Shown here one piece after another: positions 1 to 6,280 of a stretch of 9,153 nucleotides of DNA. How positions within the stretch are numbered: position 1 is the first letter of the stretch; every line of letters starts with the position of its first letter. The notes below the pieces were generated by a model. That model had not been told where the DNA came from and ran no database searches. It saw only the letters and a list, made by a program, of their open reading frames with translations. The position numbers and the translations under genes were made by a program. Source of the DNA: Candidatus Eiseniibacteriota bacterium (GTDB taxonomy: Bacteria > Eisenbacteria > RBG-16-71-46); contig VBPB01000077.1 in NCBI GenBank assembly GCA_005893365.1, positions 1 to 9,153 on the forward strand, written 5' to 3'.

Positions 1-1014
1 CAGGAAGTCGCGCACGCTCTCGAGCCGGCGGTCCATGTAGGGGACGAAATCGTTGGCGTCGGGCCGCTCGGTGGCGAGGGCCTCCAACGCCGCGCGTGTG
101 CCGTCGGCTCGGGACGCGGCCGCGAGCGAGTCGAGGGCCGCGCGCCGCTCCTCGACCACGGTGCGCGCCCGGGCGAGCAGGGAGTCGGCCGGCGGGACCG
201 CGGTCCGTCCCTTCCCGAGCGGATCGTCGAGCCGTTCGAGGCCGATCAGCCGCGCGCAGGCCTCGGGCCCGACCGCGAGCGGGCCGGTCGAGGCCGGCAG
301 CAGGTCCTCGCGCAGGTAGCGCAGGAAGTCCTCGGTGGCGCGCACCGCCGCGGTGTCCGCTTGGGCCAGATCGGCCTGCGTCCGCGCGTCGCGACAGGCG
401 ATGGTCAGCGCGGGGAGGCCCGCGCGATAGAAGCGCAGCACCGCGGCGTAGCGCTCGATCGCGATCTCGGTCCGCTCGCGCGGCACGTCGCGCAGGTTGA
501 TGCGCGCCGCGCGCAGCACCTCGGGCACCTGGGCCAGCCGCCGGGCGGCGAGCTCAAGCCGCGCGCAGGCCGGCGCGAACGGGCGCTCGAGCACGCTCTC
601 GACCGAGCCGGCGATGAGCGCCAGGTAGGCGCCGGGATCGCGCTCGTAGGGCCTCAGCACCTCGAGGTCCAGGCGCCAGCGCTCGACGCGCGCCGCGAGC
701 AGCGCGCGGTCCAGCGCCGCCGGGCGCGTGAGCCCCGGGGCGGGCAGCGAGTCGAGCCGGGCGGCGAAGTCGTGCGCCCACGCCGCGTCCTCGGCCAGCG
801 AGGTGCGCGAGACCGGCAGCGGGGCCGTGTCCAGCGTGTGCGCCCCGAGCCGGGTCGCCTCGGCCGGGTTGCGCGCGAGCCAGCGCGAGAGGAACTCGTC
901 GCCGAGCCGGCGCAACCGGTCGTCCGGCTTGTCCGCCATCGCCGGGCGGAAGGCGCCGGCCAGCAGCAGCGGCAGGAGGGCGACCGCCAGCGCGCGGCGC
1001 AGCGACGGCGTCAT
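1..1014 (-). CDS. Secreted DUF885 family protein, 3' part cut by window edge
   Basis: The reading frame is open from an ATG at 1014 to the left edge, giving 338 codons and no stop, so the C-terminal part is missing. Residues 1-27 look like a Sec signal peptide: Arg6-Arg7, then a leucine/alanine-rich core, then Ala-Met-Ala as a likely cleavage site before Asp28. The mature N-terminus (FLSRWLARNPAEATRLGAH, about residues 42-60) matches the opening typical of DUF885 proteins, helical proteins thought to be gluzincin-like metallopeptidases. The HExxH-type motif of that family lies further C-terminal and would be outside the window, so enzymatic activity cannot be judged here. A GAGGGGG Shine-Dalgarno (1021-1027) sits 6 nt before the ATG. 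The gene lies 58 nt downstream of the bshB1-like gene on the same strand and is probably co-transcribed. The family call is from recalled sequence character; the substrate is unknown. Confidence 0.78.
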   Translation of the reverse strand, partial: MTPSLRRALAVALLPLLLAGAFRPAMADKPDDRLRRLGDEFLSRWLARNPAEATRLGAHTLDTAPLPVSRTSLAEDAAWAHDFAARLDSLPAPGLTRPAALDRALLAARVERWRLDLEVLRPYERDPGAYLALIAGSVESVLERPFAPACARLELAARRLAQVPEVLRAARINLRDVPRERTEIAIERYAAVLRFYRAGLPALTIACRDARTQADLAQADTAAVRATEDFLRYLREDLLPASTGPLAVGPEACARLIGLERLDDPLGKGRTAVPPADSLLARARTVVEERRAALDSLAAASRADGTRAALEALATERPDANDFVPYMDRRLESVRDFL

Positions 1015-1052
1015 CGACCGCCCCCTCGCCGGGACCACACGCGCGGCCGTGG

Positions 1053-1068
1053 GCGGGCCAGAGCCCGC
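1053..1068 (-). other. Small hairpin between the bshB1-like gene and the DUF885 gene
   Basis: GCGGGC (1053-1058) and GCCCGC (1063-1068) form a perfect 6-bp stem with a 4-nt loop, starting 4 nt after the bshB1-like stop codon. No T tract follows. It may be an mRNA 3'-end stabiliser or a weak attenuator between the two genes, or chance in GC-rich DNA. Confidence 0.3.
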
Positions 1069-1072
1069 GCGG

Positions 1073-1801
1073 TCACGGTCTCGGGACGATGTCGTGCACG
1101 AGCATCAGCGGGTCGCGCACCTTGAGGGGGCCCACCGAGAGGTACGCCTGCGCGTACTTCGCGCCGATCTGCCACCCCCAGTAGCGGGCGTTCGCCTCGA
1201 ACACCTCGCGCACCGCCGGCAGCGTGGCCGGTCGCGGCCGCTCAGGGTTGTAGAACTGGCTCTTGTGACAGTCGATCGCCGCGACCATGGTCTCGAAGTG
1301 GTCGGTGATGTCGACGACGAACGTCGGCGTCACGCCCTGCGGCAGGAAGTAGAAGTAGATCGCCTTGGCCTGGTGCGGCTCGCCCTCGATCGGCGCCTTG
1401 CGCAGGTGGGCCAGATTGAACGCGTTGGCGACGATCTGCCCGGTCTTGTAGTGGTCGTTGTGCCCGAGCCCGCGCCCGATCGGCAGGTTGTAGTAGGGCG
1501 CCATCACGATCTGCGGCCGGTGGCGGCGCAGGACCGCGGCCAGCTTGCAGCGGTTCTCGAACGTGTCCTCGATGCGGCAGTCGCCGAGATCGAGGTTCTC
1601 GCGCACGTCGAGCGCGAGGATGCGCGCGGCCGCGGCGCTCTCGGCGGCACGGATCTCGGGCGTGCCCCAGCCCATGTCGCCGGTGGTCATGTCGATGACC
1701 CCGGTCGAGTGGCCGAGGGCCTTCATCTTGGCGAGCAGGCCGCCGGCGCCGATCTCGGCGTCGTCGGGGTGGGGACCGAAGACGAGGAAGTCGAGGGACA
1801 T
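1073..1801 (-). CDS. bshB1: BshB1-like PIG-L/LmbE deacetylase (bacillithiol pathway)
   Basis: A 242-residue protein, the usual length for BshB1, the zinc enzyme that deacetylates N-acetylglucosaminyl-malate to glucosaminyl-malate, the second step of bacillithiol synthesis in the cytosol. The N-terminal GPHPDDAEIG (residues 9-18) is the PIG-L metal motif: by alignment with the Bacillus enzyme, His11 and Asp14 are zinc ligands and Asp13 the catalytic base. The second motif, HNDH at 114-117, supplies His117 as the third ligand and His114 as the catalytic histidine; the family usually has HPDH here. The APYY block before that motif and the SQF block at 181-183 are also typical of BshB1. The ATG at 1801 has a GGGAG-type ribosome site about 10 nt upstream and a good promoter at 1882-1910. 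No bshA or bshC is in the window. A deacetylase for another N-acetylglucosaminide is the main alternative. Confidence 0.87.
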   Translation of the reverse strand: MSLDFLVFGPHPDDAEIGAGGLLAKMKALGHSTGVIDMTTGDMGWGTPEIRAAESAAAARILALDVRENLDLGDCRIEDTFENRCKLAAVLRRHRPQIVMAPYYNLPIGRGLGHNDHYKTGQIVANAFNLAHLRKAPIEGEPHQAKAIYFYFLPQGVTPTFVVDITDHFETMVAAIDCHKSQFYNPERPRPATLPAVREVFEANARYWGWQIGAKYAQAYLSVGPLKVRDPLMLVHDIVPRP

Positions 1802-1881
1802 CGTGCGAGGTTCTCCCGGTGGGCCTGGCGAGCGGGCGGCGAGGCCCGTCGATGCAGCGTCGTGCGACCGGAGCGGAACGG

Positions 1882-1910
1882 ATGATAGCGGCGACCTGAG
1901 GGGCTGACAA
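1882..1910 (-). promoter_or_regulatory. Sigma70-like promoter for the bshB1-like gene
   Basis: On the minus strand, TTGTCA (1905-1910) and TATCAT (1882-1887) are separated by exactly 17 bp, each one mismatch from consensus. Transcription would start near 1875, leaving a leader of about 75 nt before the ATG at 1801. The rest of the 194-nt gap between the DUF4411 remnant and this gene (1802-1995) shows no further gene and no clear terminator. Confidence 0.6.
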
Positions 1911-1995
1911 CGCGTGGCCGAAGCCAGGCGGCGAGGGGAAGACCGCGCCGGAACAGCTACCCCATCAAGTCAAGGATTCCGACGGTCCCGGGCTG

Positions 1996-2434
1996 TTAGA
2001 ACCGCCACCCCTCGCGCCGGATAAGCCCCAGCAGGTTGATGCAGGGAATCCCCAAGTCGCGGCAGACGTCAGGAATGAAGTGCGTCCGACGCGGATTACG
2101 CTTCTCCGAGGCGGGCGTCTCCTGAGTGACAACGATACCGTCGTGTCCCTGAGCCAGGGCGATTACATAGGCGTCCGCCTCCTCAAACTCAGCCTTCGGG
2201 TCAAGCAGTCCGGGAAACTGGCACGAAGATGTCCGCGTGTTGGTCGGTCCACCGTTTGAGTCCGGCAGTGCCGACCTTGTCGAGTTCTTCTCTAACCATC
2301 GCCGGAGCGACCAGTCGGGCGGAACGAACGAGGTCGTCCATGCGGTCAGCCAAGCCCACGAAGATGTCGACGGGGAAGTGCCTGGCCTGCCAGTCCATCA
2401 GGGAGCTTGAGTCGACCGAGTAGATTGCGGCCAA
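1996..2434 (-). pseudogene. DUF4411 PIN-like toxin-type gene, frameshifted
   Basis: Two reading frames together make one DUF4411 protein, a PIN-like nuclease family commonly encoded beside XRE/ImmA-IrrE proteins. The first frame, from a probable TTG at 2434, encodes 72 matching residues: the opening AAIYSVDSSSLMDW carries the first PIN acidic residue (Asp8) and VREELDKV the second (Glu49/Glu50). After ...DIFVP at about 2219 it goes out of frame and stops at 2201. The second frame picks up at about 2220 with QFPGLLDPKAEFEEADAYVI, then GIVVTQE, an IPDVC block and a terminal RREGWRF, and stops at 1996. The joined product is 146 residues. The family normally has about 15 more residues between these two halves, so the lesion looks like a deletion of some 40-50 nt that is not a multiple of three. 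The TTG start lies 7 nt past the stop of the upstream regulator gene, with GAG upstream; an ATG at 2509 is open in the same frame but overlaps the regulator. The product is presumably inactive unless the break is an assembly error. Confidence 0.82.
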
Positions 2435-2441
2435 GATCCGG

Positions 2442-3632
2442 TCACTCGCCCAGGCCGGCACCAAGCGCGTCTTCACGCAGGCGGTCGCCCAGCTTTTCGA
2501 AGTGTTCAAACTTGAGGTTGAGGAACCGTGCGGCGTCGACGGACGTGATGCGGTTTGCCGCGAGGGCCTCGAGGACGAGCGCGGCGAATGGGCGTCCCGC
2601 TCTGTTCACAGCCTTCTCGCCGCGCGTAGCGAACCCGCCCCGGCGTGGTCGGAGCGTGGAAACAAACTCGTCCCACGTGTGACGCCAAGCGTCGTACTTC
2701 GTCCAGGTCATGTGCCCGGACTCACGCAGCCGCGTGGCCATTGCCAGGGGGGTGACCCTGAACCTTCTTGCCAGCGAGCGCACCTCCGGCAGATTCCACG
2801 AGCGCGCAACAACCCCGGACCCCAGCGCCTCTCGAAGTGCCTGCTCTGGAATAAGGACGTAGCTGGCTACGCTCTCGGCGAATCGCTCCACTGCGTCCCA
2901 CGCCCTGGCCGGGCGTTGTTCGCGGATAGCCGGAAGCTCTTCGTTGCCGGCGGCGAGCAGTACGTGCACCAGTTCATGGAAGAGAGTGAACGCGCGCGCC
3001 TCCGGCATCTCCTTGCTGTTGATAGCGACGACAGGAAACGGATCACGCAAGATGGCGAGCCCACGAACCTCGTCCAGGGCCACGCTTGGGAAGAGGAAGA
3101 CAAAGAGCCCCAGGCTCTCAGCTGCGGACCGCCAGGCGGCCCACGCCCGCCACTCATTTGGCCAAGCCAGTTGTGTTGCGACATCAACTCCCATTGCCAG
3201 CCTGAGCCGAGCGGCCACTTCGGCCGCAGATTCCCTTAGGTGGGCCCGAAGGGAGAAGGGCTCGACCTTCTCACCTAGCTCCTCCATCAGGCCCAGCGCC
3301 GTCTCTCGACGCGTGAGCATCTGTCGGAGCGCAATCCGCAGCTCAGGAGATTCCCGGCCCGGCGTAACACCTGGAAGCCGACGATACTCGGCGCCGAGCG
3401 GCGCGAGCCGAGGAGGCTGGGAAAGGAAGAAGATCCCGAGCGGCCGACGAAGGAACTTCGCGAGTTCCTCGAGCTGCCGCTCGGTCGGTTGCCGCTCACC
3501 CTTTTCCCAAGCCCGGACTCGCTCCTCGTTCACGTTGAGTCGGACGGCGACCCGCTCGGTCGGGTAGCCACTCTCCTCGCGGGCCCAGCGGAGCACATCG
3601 GGGTTCACAGGAATTGAAGGGCTTGTCGACAT
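2442..3632 (-). CDS. XRE-family regulator fused to ImmA/IrrE metallopeptidase
   Basis: A 396-residue, three-part protein. Residues 10-66 form an XRE/Cro-type helix-turn-helix with the typical RVRAWEKGERQPTERQLEEL stretch. Residues about 170-265 are an ImmA/IrrE (M78) zinc peptidase: HELVH at 219-223 supplies two histidine ligands and the catalytic Glu220, and Glu249, in a VERFAESVASYVLIP block, is the likely third ligand. Residues 310-396 are the helical extension found in regulators paired with DUF4411 genes. By family knowledge such proteins repress their own operon and act as antitoxin-type partners of a PIN-like protein, with proteolysis of a regulator in some relatives. Here the partner follows directly but is broken. 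The ATG at 3632 has no Shine-Dalgarno, and the promoter at 3642-3671 is close enough for a leaderless mRNA. G+C is near 62 % in counted lines, below the flanks, which suggests horizontal acquisition. Confidence 0.92.
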   Translation of the reverse strand: MSTSPSIPVNPDVLRWAREESGYPTERVAVRLNVNEERVRAWEKGERQPTERQLEELAKFLRRPLGIFFLSQPPRLAPLGAEYRRLPGVTPGRESPELRIALRQMLTRRETALGLMEELGEKVEPFSLRAHLRESAAEVAARLRLAMGVDVATQLAWPNEWRAWAAWRSAAESLGLFVFLFPSVALDEVRGLAILRDPFPVVAINSKEMPEARAFTLFHELVHVLLAAGNEELPAIREQRPARAWDAVERFAESVASYVLIPEQALREALGSGVVARSWNLPEVRSLARRFRVTPLAMATRLRESGHMTWTKYDAWRHTWDEFVSTLRPRRGGFATRGEKAVNRAGRPFAALVLEALAANRITSVDAARFLNLKFEHFEKLGDRLREDALGAGLGE

Positions 3633-3641
3633 CGTGCCGAC

Positions 3642-3671
3642 AGACTAGCCCCTCGCGGGCTCGCCTGTCAG
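3642..3671 (-). promoter_or_regulatory. Promoter for the XRE/ImmA-IrrE gene
   Basis: On the minus strand, CTGACA (3666-3671) and TAGTCT (3642-3647) are spaced 18 bp apart. Only 9 nt separate the -10 element from the ATG at 3632, so the transcript should begin at or a couple of bases before the start codon. This agrees with the absence of a ribosome-binding site. The -35 is one mismatch from consensus; the -10 is weaker. Confidence 0.45.
3647..3661 (-). promoter_or_regulatory. Candidate operator inside the XRE promoter
   Basis: AGCCC (3647-3651) and GGGCT (3657-3661) form a perfect inverted repeat with a 5-bp centre, lying in the spacer between -35 and -10. This is where an autorepressing XRE protein would bind. 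An 8-bp palindrome, GCCTAGGC (3671-3678), abuts the -35. Arms of 5 bp are short, so chance is possible. Confidence 0.28.
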
Positions 3672-3777
3672 CCTAGGCGGTGCACCACCCCCGGGCCGCT
3701 GGCGCCGCGACGGGACGCAATAACTTGCTGTATCCTCGTCGCCCGATCACCACCCTGTGCCCGCGCCCGAGGACCTC

Positions 3778-4263
3778 GTGCTCTACTTCGCTTACGGATC
3801 GAACCTGGACCCCGATCAGATGCGCTCGCGCTGCCCCGAGAGCCGCGTCGTCGGGTTGGCGATGTTGCGCGACCATCGGCTCACCTTTCCGCTCTACTCG
3901 GAGTTCTGGGGCGGGGGGGCTGCGGGGGTCTCGCATGCGCATGGGAGCACGGTCTGGGGTGTGCTCTACGAGTTGAGCGACGACGATCTGGCCAAGCTCG
4001 ACCAGTACGAGGGATGGCGCGGGGTGGGCGATCATCACAACCTCTACGATCGCGACACCGTGACCGTCGAGCTGACCCGTCCCGACGACGGGTCGGTGCC
4101 GCGGCGCGTGCGCGCCTACACCTACCTCGCGCGAACGCTCAATCCCACGCCTCCGTCGCGCCGCTACCTCGACGTCGTCCTCAAGGGCGCGCGGCACCAC
4201 CGGCTGCCGCCCGAATACGTCGAGGCGCTGGCGGCGGTCGAGGTCGGCAGCGAGACGGCCTAG
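3778..4263 (+). CDS. Gamma-glutamylcyclotransferase-like (AIG2/GGCT) protein
   Basis: A 161-residue cytosolic protein with the GGCT fold, whose members release 5-oxoproline from gamma-glutamyl amino acids or related gamma-glutamyl amines; the exact substrate cannot be told. The opening LYFAYGSNL contains the YGSN oxyanion/substrate loop (residues 6-9), and LDQYEGWRG carries the conserved catalytic glutamate (Glu78). The C-terminal PSRRYLDVVLKGARHHRLPP block is also typical of this family. Two GTG starts are possible. The one at 3778 is preferred because GAGG (3769-3772) sits 5 nt upstream and the family usually begins right at this strand; the one at 3757 adds seven residues and has no ribosome site. 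A weak -10-like TATCCT lies at about 3731-3736 without a convincing -35. The gene is divergent from the XRE gene and 23 nt ahead of the methyltransferase gene. Confidence 0.88.
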   Translation: MLYFAYGSNLDPDQMRSRCPESRVVGLAMLRDHRLTFPLYSEFWGGGAAGVSHAHGSTVWGVLYELSDDDLAKLDQYEGWRGVGDHHNLYDRDTVTVELTRPDDGSVPRRVRAYTYLARTLNPTPPSRRYLDVVLKGARHHRLPPEYVEALAAVEVGSETA

Positions 4264-4286
4264 CCGGCCCGATTCCTGCCGCGCGC

Positions 4287-4982
4287 ATGACCCCATCGGT
4301 GTGGATCGCCCTCAAGCTCGGCGTGGGGATCGCCGTGGCGCTCGTGGTCATCCGACAATGCCGCAAGCCGACATCGTGGCCCGGGCGGTTCTTCGCCCAC
4401 CTCATGAACTCGCGGCACCGCGGGCTGACGCTCTGGGGGTTGAGCCACGTCACGGTCACGCGACAGAGCACCGTCCTGGACGTGGGCTGCGGCGGGGGGG
4501 CCACGATCGCGGAGCTCCTCACCCGCGCGCCGGAGGGGAAGGTGTATGGCATCGACTTCGCCGAGGCCAGTGTGGCCGTGGCCCGGGAGACCAACGCGAC
4601 GGCCATCGCCTCGGGGCGGGTCGACATCCAACAGGCCTCGGTCTCGAACCTCCCGTTCCCGGCGGACCGGTTCGACGTGGTGACCGCGGTCGAGACGCAT
4701 TATTACTGGCCCGATCTGCGCGCCGACCTGCGTGAGATCGGCCGGGTCCTCAAGCCGGGAGGCCGCGTGGCGCTCGTCGTGGAGTGCTATCGCGGCAAGC
4801 GCTTCGGCACGGTCGAGGTGTGGGCCCTGCGCCTGCTCGGCGGCCGATGCTTCTCGGTCGATGAACACCGCGAGGCACTCACCGCGGCCGGCTTCGTGGA
4901 CGTCGCCGTCGCCGAGGAGCGCGCGAAGGGCTGGCTCACCGCCGTCGGGACGAAGGGTCGATCGGACGCGCCACCGGCATGA
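4287..4982 (+). CDS. Class I SAM-dependent methyltransferase with N-terminal membrane anchor
   Basis: A 231-residue protein. Residues 5-23 (WIALKLGVGIAVALVVIRQ) form a single hydrophobic segment, so the enzyme is probably tethered to the inner face of the membrane. The SAM-binding core follows: motif I VLDVGCGGG (63-71), the acidic end of strand 2 at GID (Asp90), FDVVTAVE (129-136) as motif IV, and the post-IV LKPGG (155-159). The block NSRHRGLTLWGLSH (41-54) resembles the entry to the methyltransferase domain in a broad family of Methyltransf_11/25-type enzymes of unknown substrate. The ATG at 4287 is the first start after the upstream stop that keeps the anchor, but no Shine-Dalgarno precedes it. 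It lies 23 nt after the GGCT-like gene and is probably translated from the same mRNA. It converges with the aroH-tyrA gene with 48 nt between them and no strong shared terminator, only a 5-bp stem at 4983-4998. The methyl acceptor is not predictable. Confidence 0.88.
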   Translation: MTPSVWIALKLGVGIAVALVVIRQCRKPTSWPGRFFAHLMNSRHRGLTLWGLSHVTVTRQSTVLDVGCGGGATIAELLTRAPEGKVYGIDFAEASVAVARETNATAIASGRVDIQQASVSNLPFPADRFDVVTAVETHYYWPDLRADLREIGRVLKPGGRVALVVECYRGKRFGTVEVWALRLLGGRCFSVDEHREALTAAGFVDVAVAEERAKGWLTAVGTKGRSDAPPA

Positions 4983-5030
4983 GCCGGATGGAGCCGGCCC
5001 GCCTGGCCGTGGGCCGCGAGGTCGCCCGGC

Positions 5031-6245
5031 CTACCCGGTCGCCTCGAGCCCGGTCACGGCCCGGTCCAGCGCCTCGCGCAGCGCGCGCCACGCGGCACCC
5101 ACCGCCTCGGCGTTGGCGCGGCAGTAAGCCCCCGCGATGCGCGCGTCGCTCGCCGCCAGCCGCGTCATGTCGCGGAAGCCCGGGCCGCTCAGGCCCTGGT
5201 CCGCCATCTCGCCGCCCAGCTCGCGCAGCGCGCACGCCACCAGGTAGGGCAGGTGGCTGGTGCGCGCGAGCGCCTGGTCGTGGCGCTCCGGCGCCACCAG
5301 CAGCGGGCGGGCGCCGAGGTCGCGCAGCAACTGGGCCACCACCTCGGGCACGTCGGCCCCGACCGGCGACAGCGTGAACGTGGTGTCCGCGAACAGATCG
5401 GCGCGCGAGGCGGCGAACCCGTGCCCCTCGCTGCCGGTGAGCGGATGGCCGCCGACCGCACGGATGCCCTGCGCCGCCGCGGCCTCGAGCGCCGCGGTGA
5501 CCGGGCCGCGCGTGCTGCCGGTGTCAATCAGCGCCGCGCCCTGGGGCAGCGCGCGGGCGGCCGCCGCCACCAGCGCCGGCAGCGTGTCCACCGGGGTCGC
5601 CAGCAGCGCCACGTCGGCGCCCGCGCAGGCGGTCTCGAGGCTCTCGGCGACCTGATCGATCACGCCGGCCGAGCGCGCCGCGAGCAGTGTCGCGGCGTCG
5701 CGGTCGTAGCCCACGCGCCACCAGCCGCGGACGCGGCCGAGCGAGCGCGCCACCGAGCCGCCGATCTGGCCCAGGCCGATGATCGCGATGTGCCGCGGCG
5801 TCACCGGGCCCTCGCTCGCCGTCGCCGAGGGCCCGGGCGCCTCGGGGCTCGGCGCCTGCCCACCGGCCACGTCGGGACGCAGCGCCGCCGCCTCGTCGAG
5901 GTACACCGGCTGGAGCCGGGTCCCCGGGGCCACGCCGCTCACCGTGAGCAGCACGCGGACCACGCGCTTCATCGTCCCCGGCACCGGGATCTCGCGCGCG
6001 TTGAGCAGCGGCACGTCGGTCCAGCCCAGCCGGCGCGCGGCATGCGCGGGGAAGTCGGCGTCCAGATCCTCGGTGGCGGTGAACACCGCGCTCACGATCT
6101 GAGCGCGCTCGAGCCGGTTGACCTCGAGGATGGCGGTGAGCAGCCGGGCGGTGCCGGCGATGATGTCGTCGGCGCGGTTGACGCGGATGGGGACGGCGCC
6201 GCGCACGGCGGCGATGCCGCTGCGGTCGGGTTGCGATGGGGCCAC
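5031..6245 (-). CDS. tyrA: Bifunctional chorismate mutase (AroH type)-prephenate dehydrogenase (TyrA)
   Basis: A 404-residue fusion of two consecutive steps of tyrosine synthesis: chorismate to prephenate, then oxidative decarboxylation to 4-hydroxyphenylpyruvate. Residues 12-125 are an AroH-class mutase. By alignment with Bacillus subtilis AroH the active-site residues are kept: Arg15, Phe65, Arg71, Glu85, Arg97 and Tyr115; the position of Bacillus Cys75 is Asn82. Residues 126-150 are a Pro/Ala/Gly/Ser linker. Residues 151-400 are TyrA: IIGLGQIGGS (155-164) is the dinucleotide loop, Asp181 after strand 2 favours NAD+, DTGSTRG (241-247) is a conserved block, His267 in GGHPLTGSEG is the catalytic histidine, and SHLP (330-333) and GFRDMTRLA (356-364) are family signatures. 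No ACT regulatory domain follows. The GTG start at 6245 is fixed by an AAGGAGG site 5 nt upstream. It lies 35 nt downstream of the phosphorylase gene, likely in one operon. Confidence 0.94.
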   Translation of the reverse strand: MAPSQPDRSGIAAVRGAVPIRVNRADDIIAGTARLLTAILEVNRLERAQIVSAVFTATEDLDADFPAHAARRLGWTDVPLLNAREIPVPGTMKRVVRVLLTVSGVAPGTRLQPVYLDEAAALRPDVAGGQAPSPEAPGPSATASEGPVTPRHIAIIGLGQIGGSVARSLGRVRGWWRVGYDRDAATLLAARSAGVIDQVAESLETACAGADVALLATPVDTLPALVAAAARALPQGAALIDTGSTRGPVTAALEAAAAQGIRAVGGHPLTGSEGHGFAASRADLFADTTFTLSPVGADVPEVVAQLLRDLGARPLLVAPERHDQALARTSHLPYLVACALRELGGEMADQGLSGPGFRDMTRLAASDARIAGAYCRANAEAVGAAWRALREALDRAVTGLEATG

Positions 6246-6250
6246 GGGAT

Positions 6251-6257
6251 CCTCCTT
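6251..6257 (-). promoter_or_regulatory. Strong Shine-Dalgarno fixing the aroH-tyrA GTG start
   Basis: AAGGAGG on the minus strand, 5 nt before the GTG at 6245. It is the best ribosome-binding site in the window and lies in the 35-nt gap after the phosphorylase stop, which supports translation from a joint mRNA. Confidence 0.8.
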
Positions 6258-6280
6258 CGGCGCCCGATCCGCGCGTCGCC

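Noticed and set aside
361..1125. Plus-strand open frame opposite the DUF885 gene
   Set aside because: The minus strand carries a signal peptide, a family match and a Shine-Dalgarno; the plus-strand product is Arg-rich and lacks any of these.
2435..2509. ATG at 2509 as start of the DUF4411 gene
   Set aside because: It adds 25 residues with no family similarity and overlaps the regulator gene by 68 nt; DUF4411 proteins begin close to the IYSVDSS strand, so the TTG at 2434 fits better.
2502..3239. Plus-strand open frame opposite the XRE/ImmA-IrrE gene
   Set aside because: Mirror of a gene with an HTH and an HELVH zinc motif; no support of its own.
4014..4286. N-terminal extension of the methyltransferase frame back to 4014
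   Set aside because: It would overlap most of the GGCT-like gene in another frame and reads as Arg-rich nonsense; the ATG at 4287 begins right at the membrane segment.
4983..5030. Shared terminator between the convergent methyltransferase and aroH-tyrA genes
   Set aside because: Only a 5-bp stem (4983-4987 with 4994-4998) with a 6-nt loop and no T tract could be found; too weak to call.
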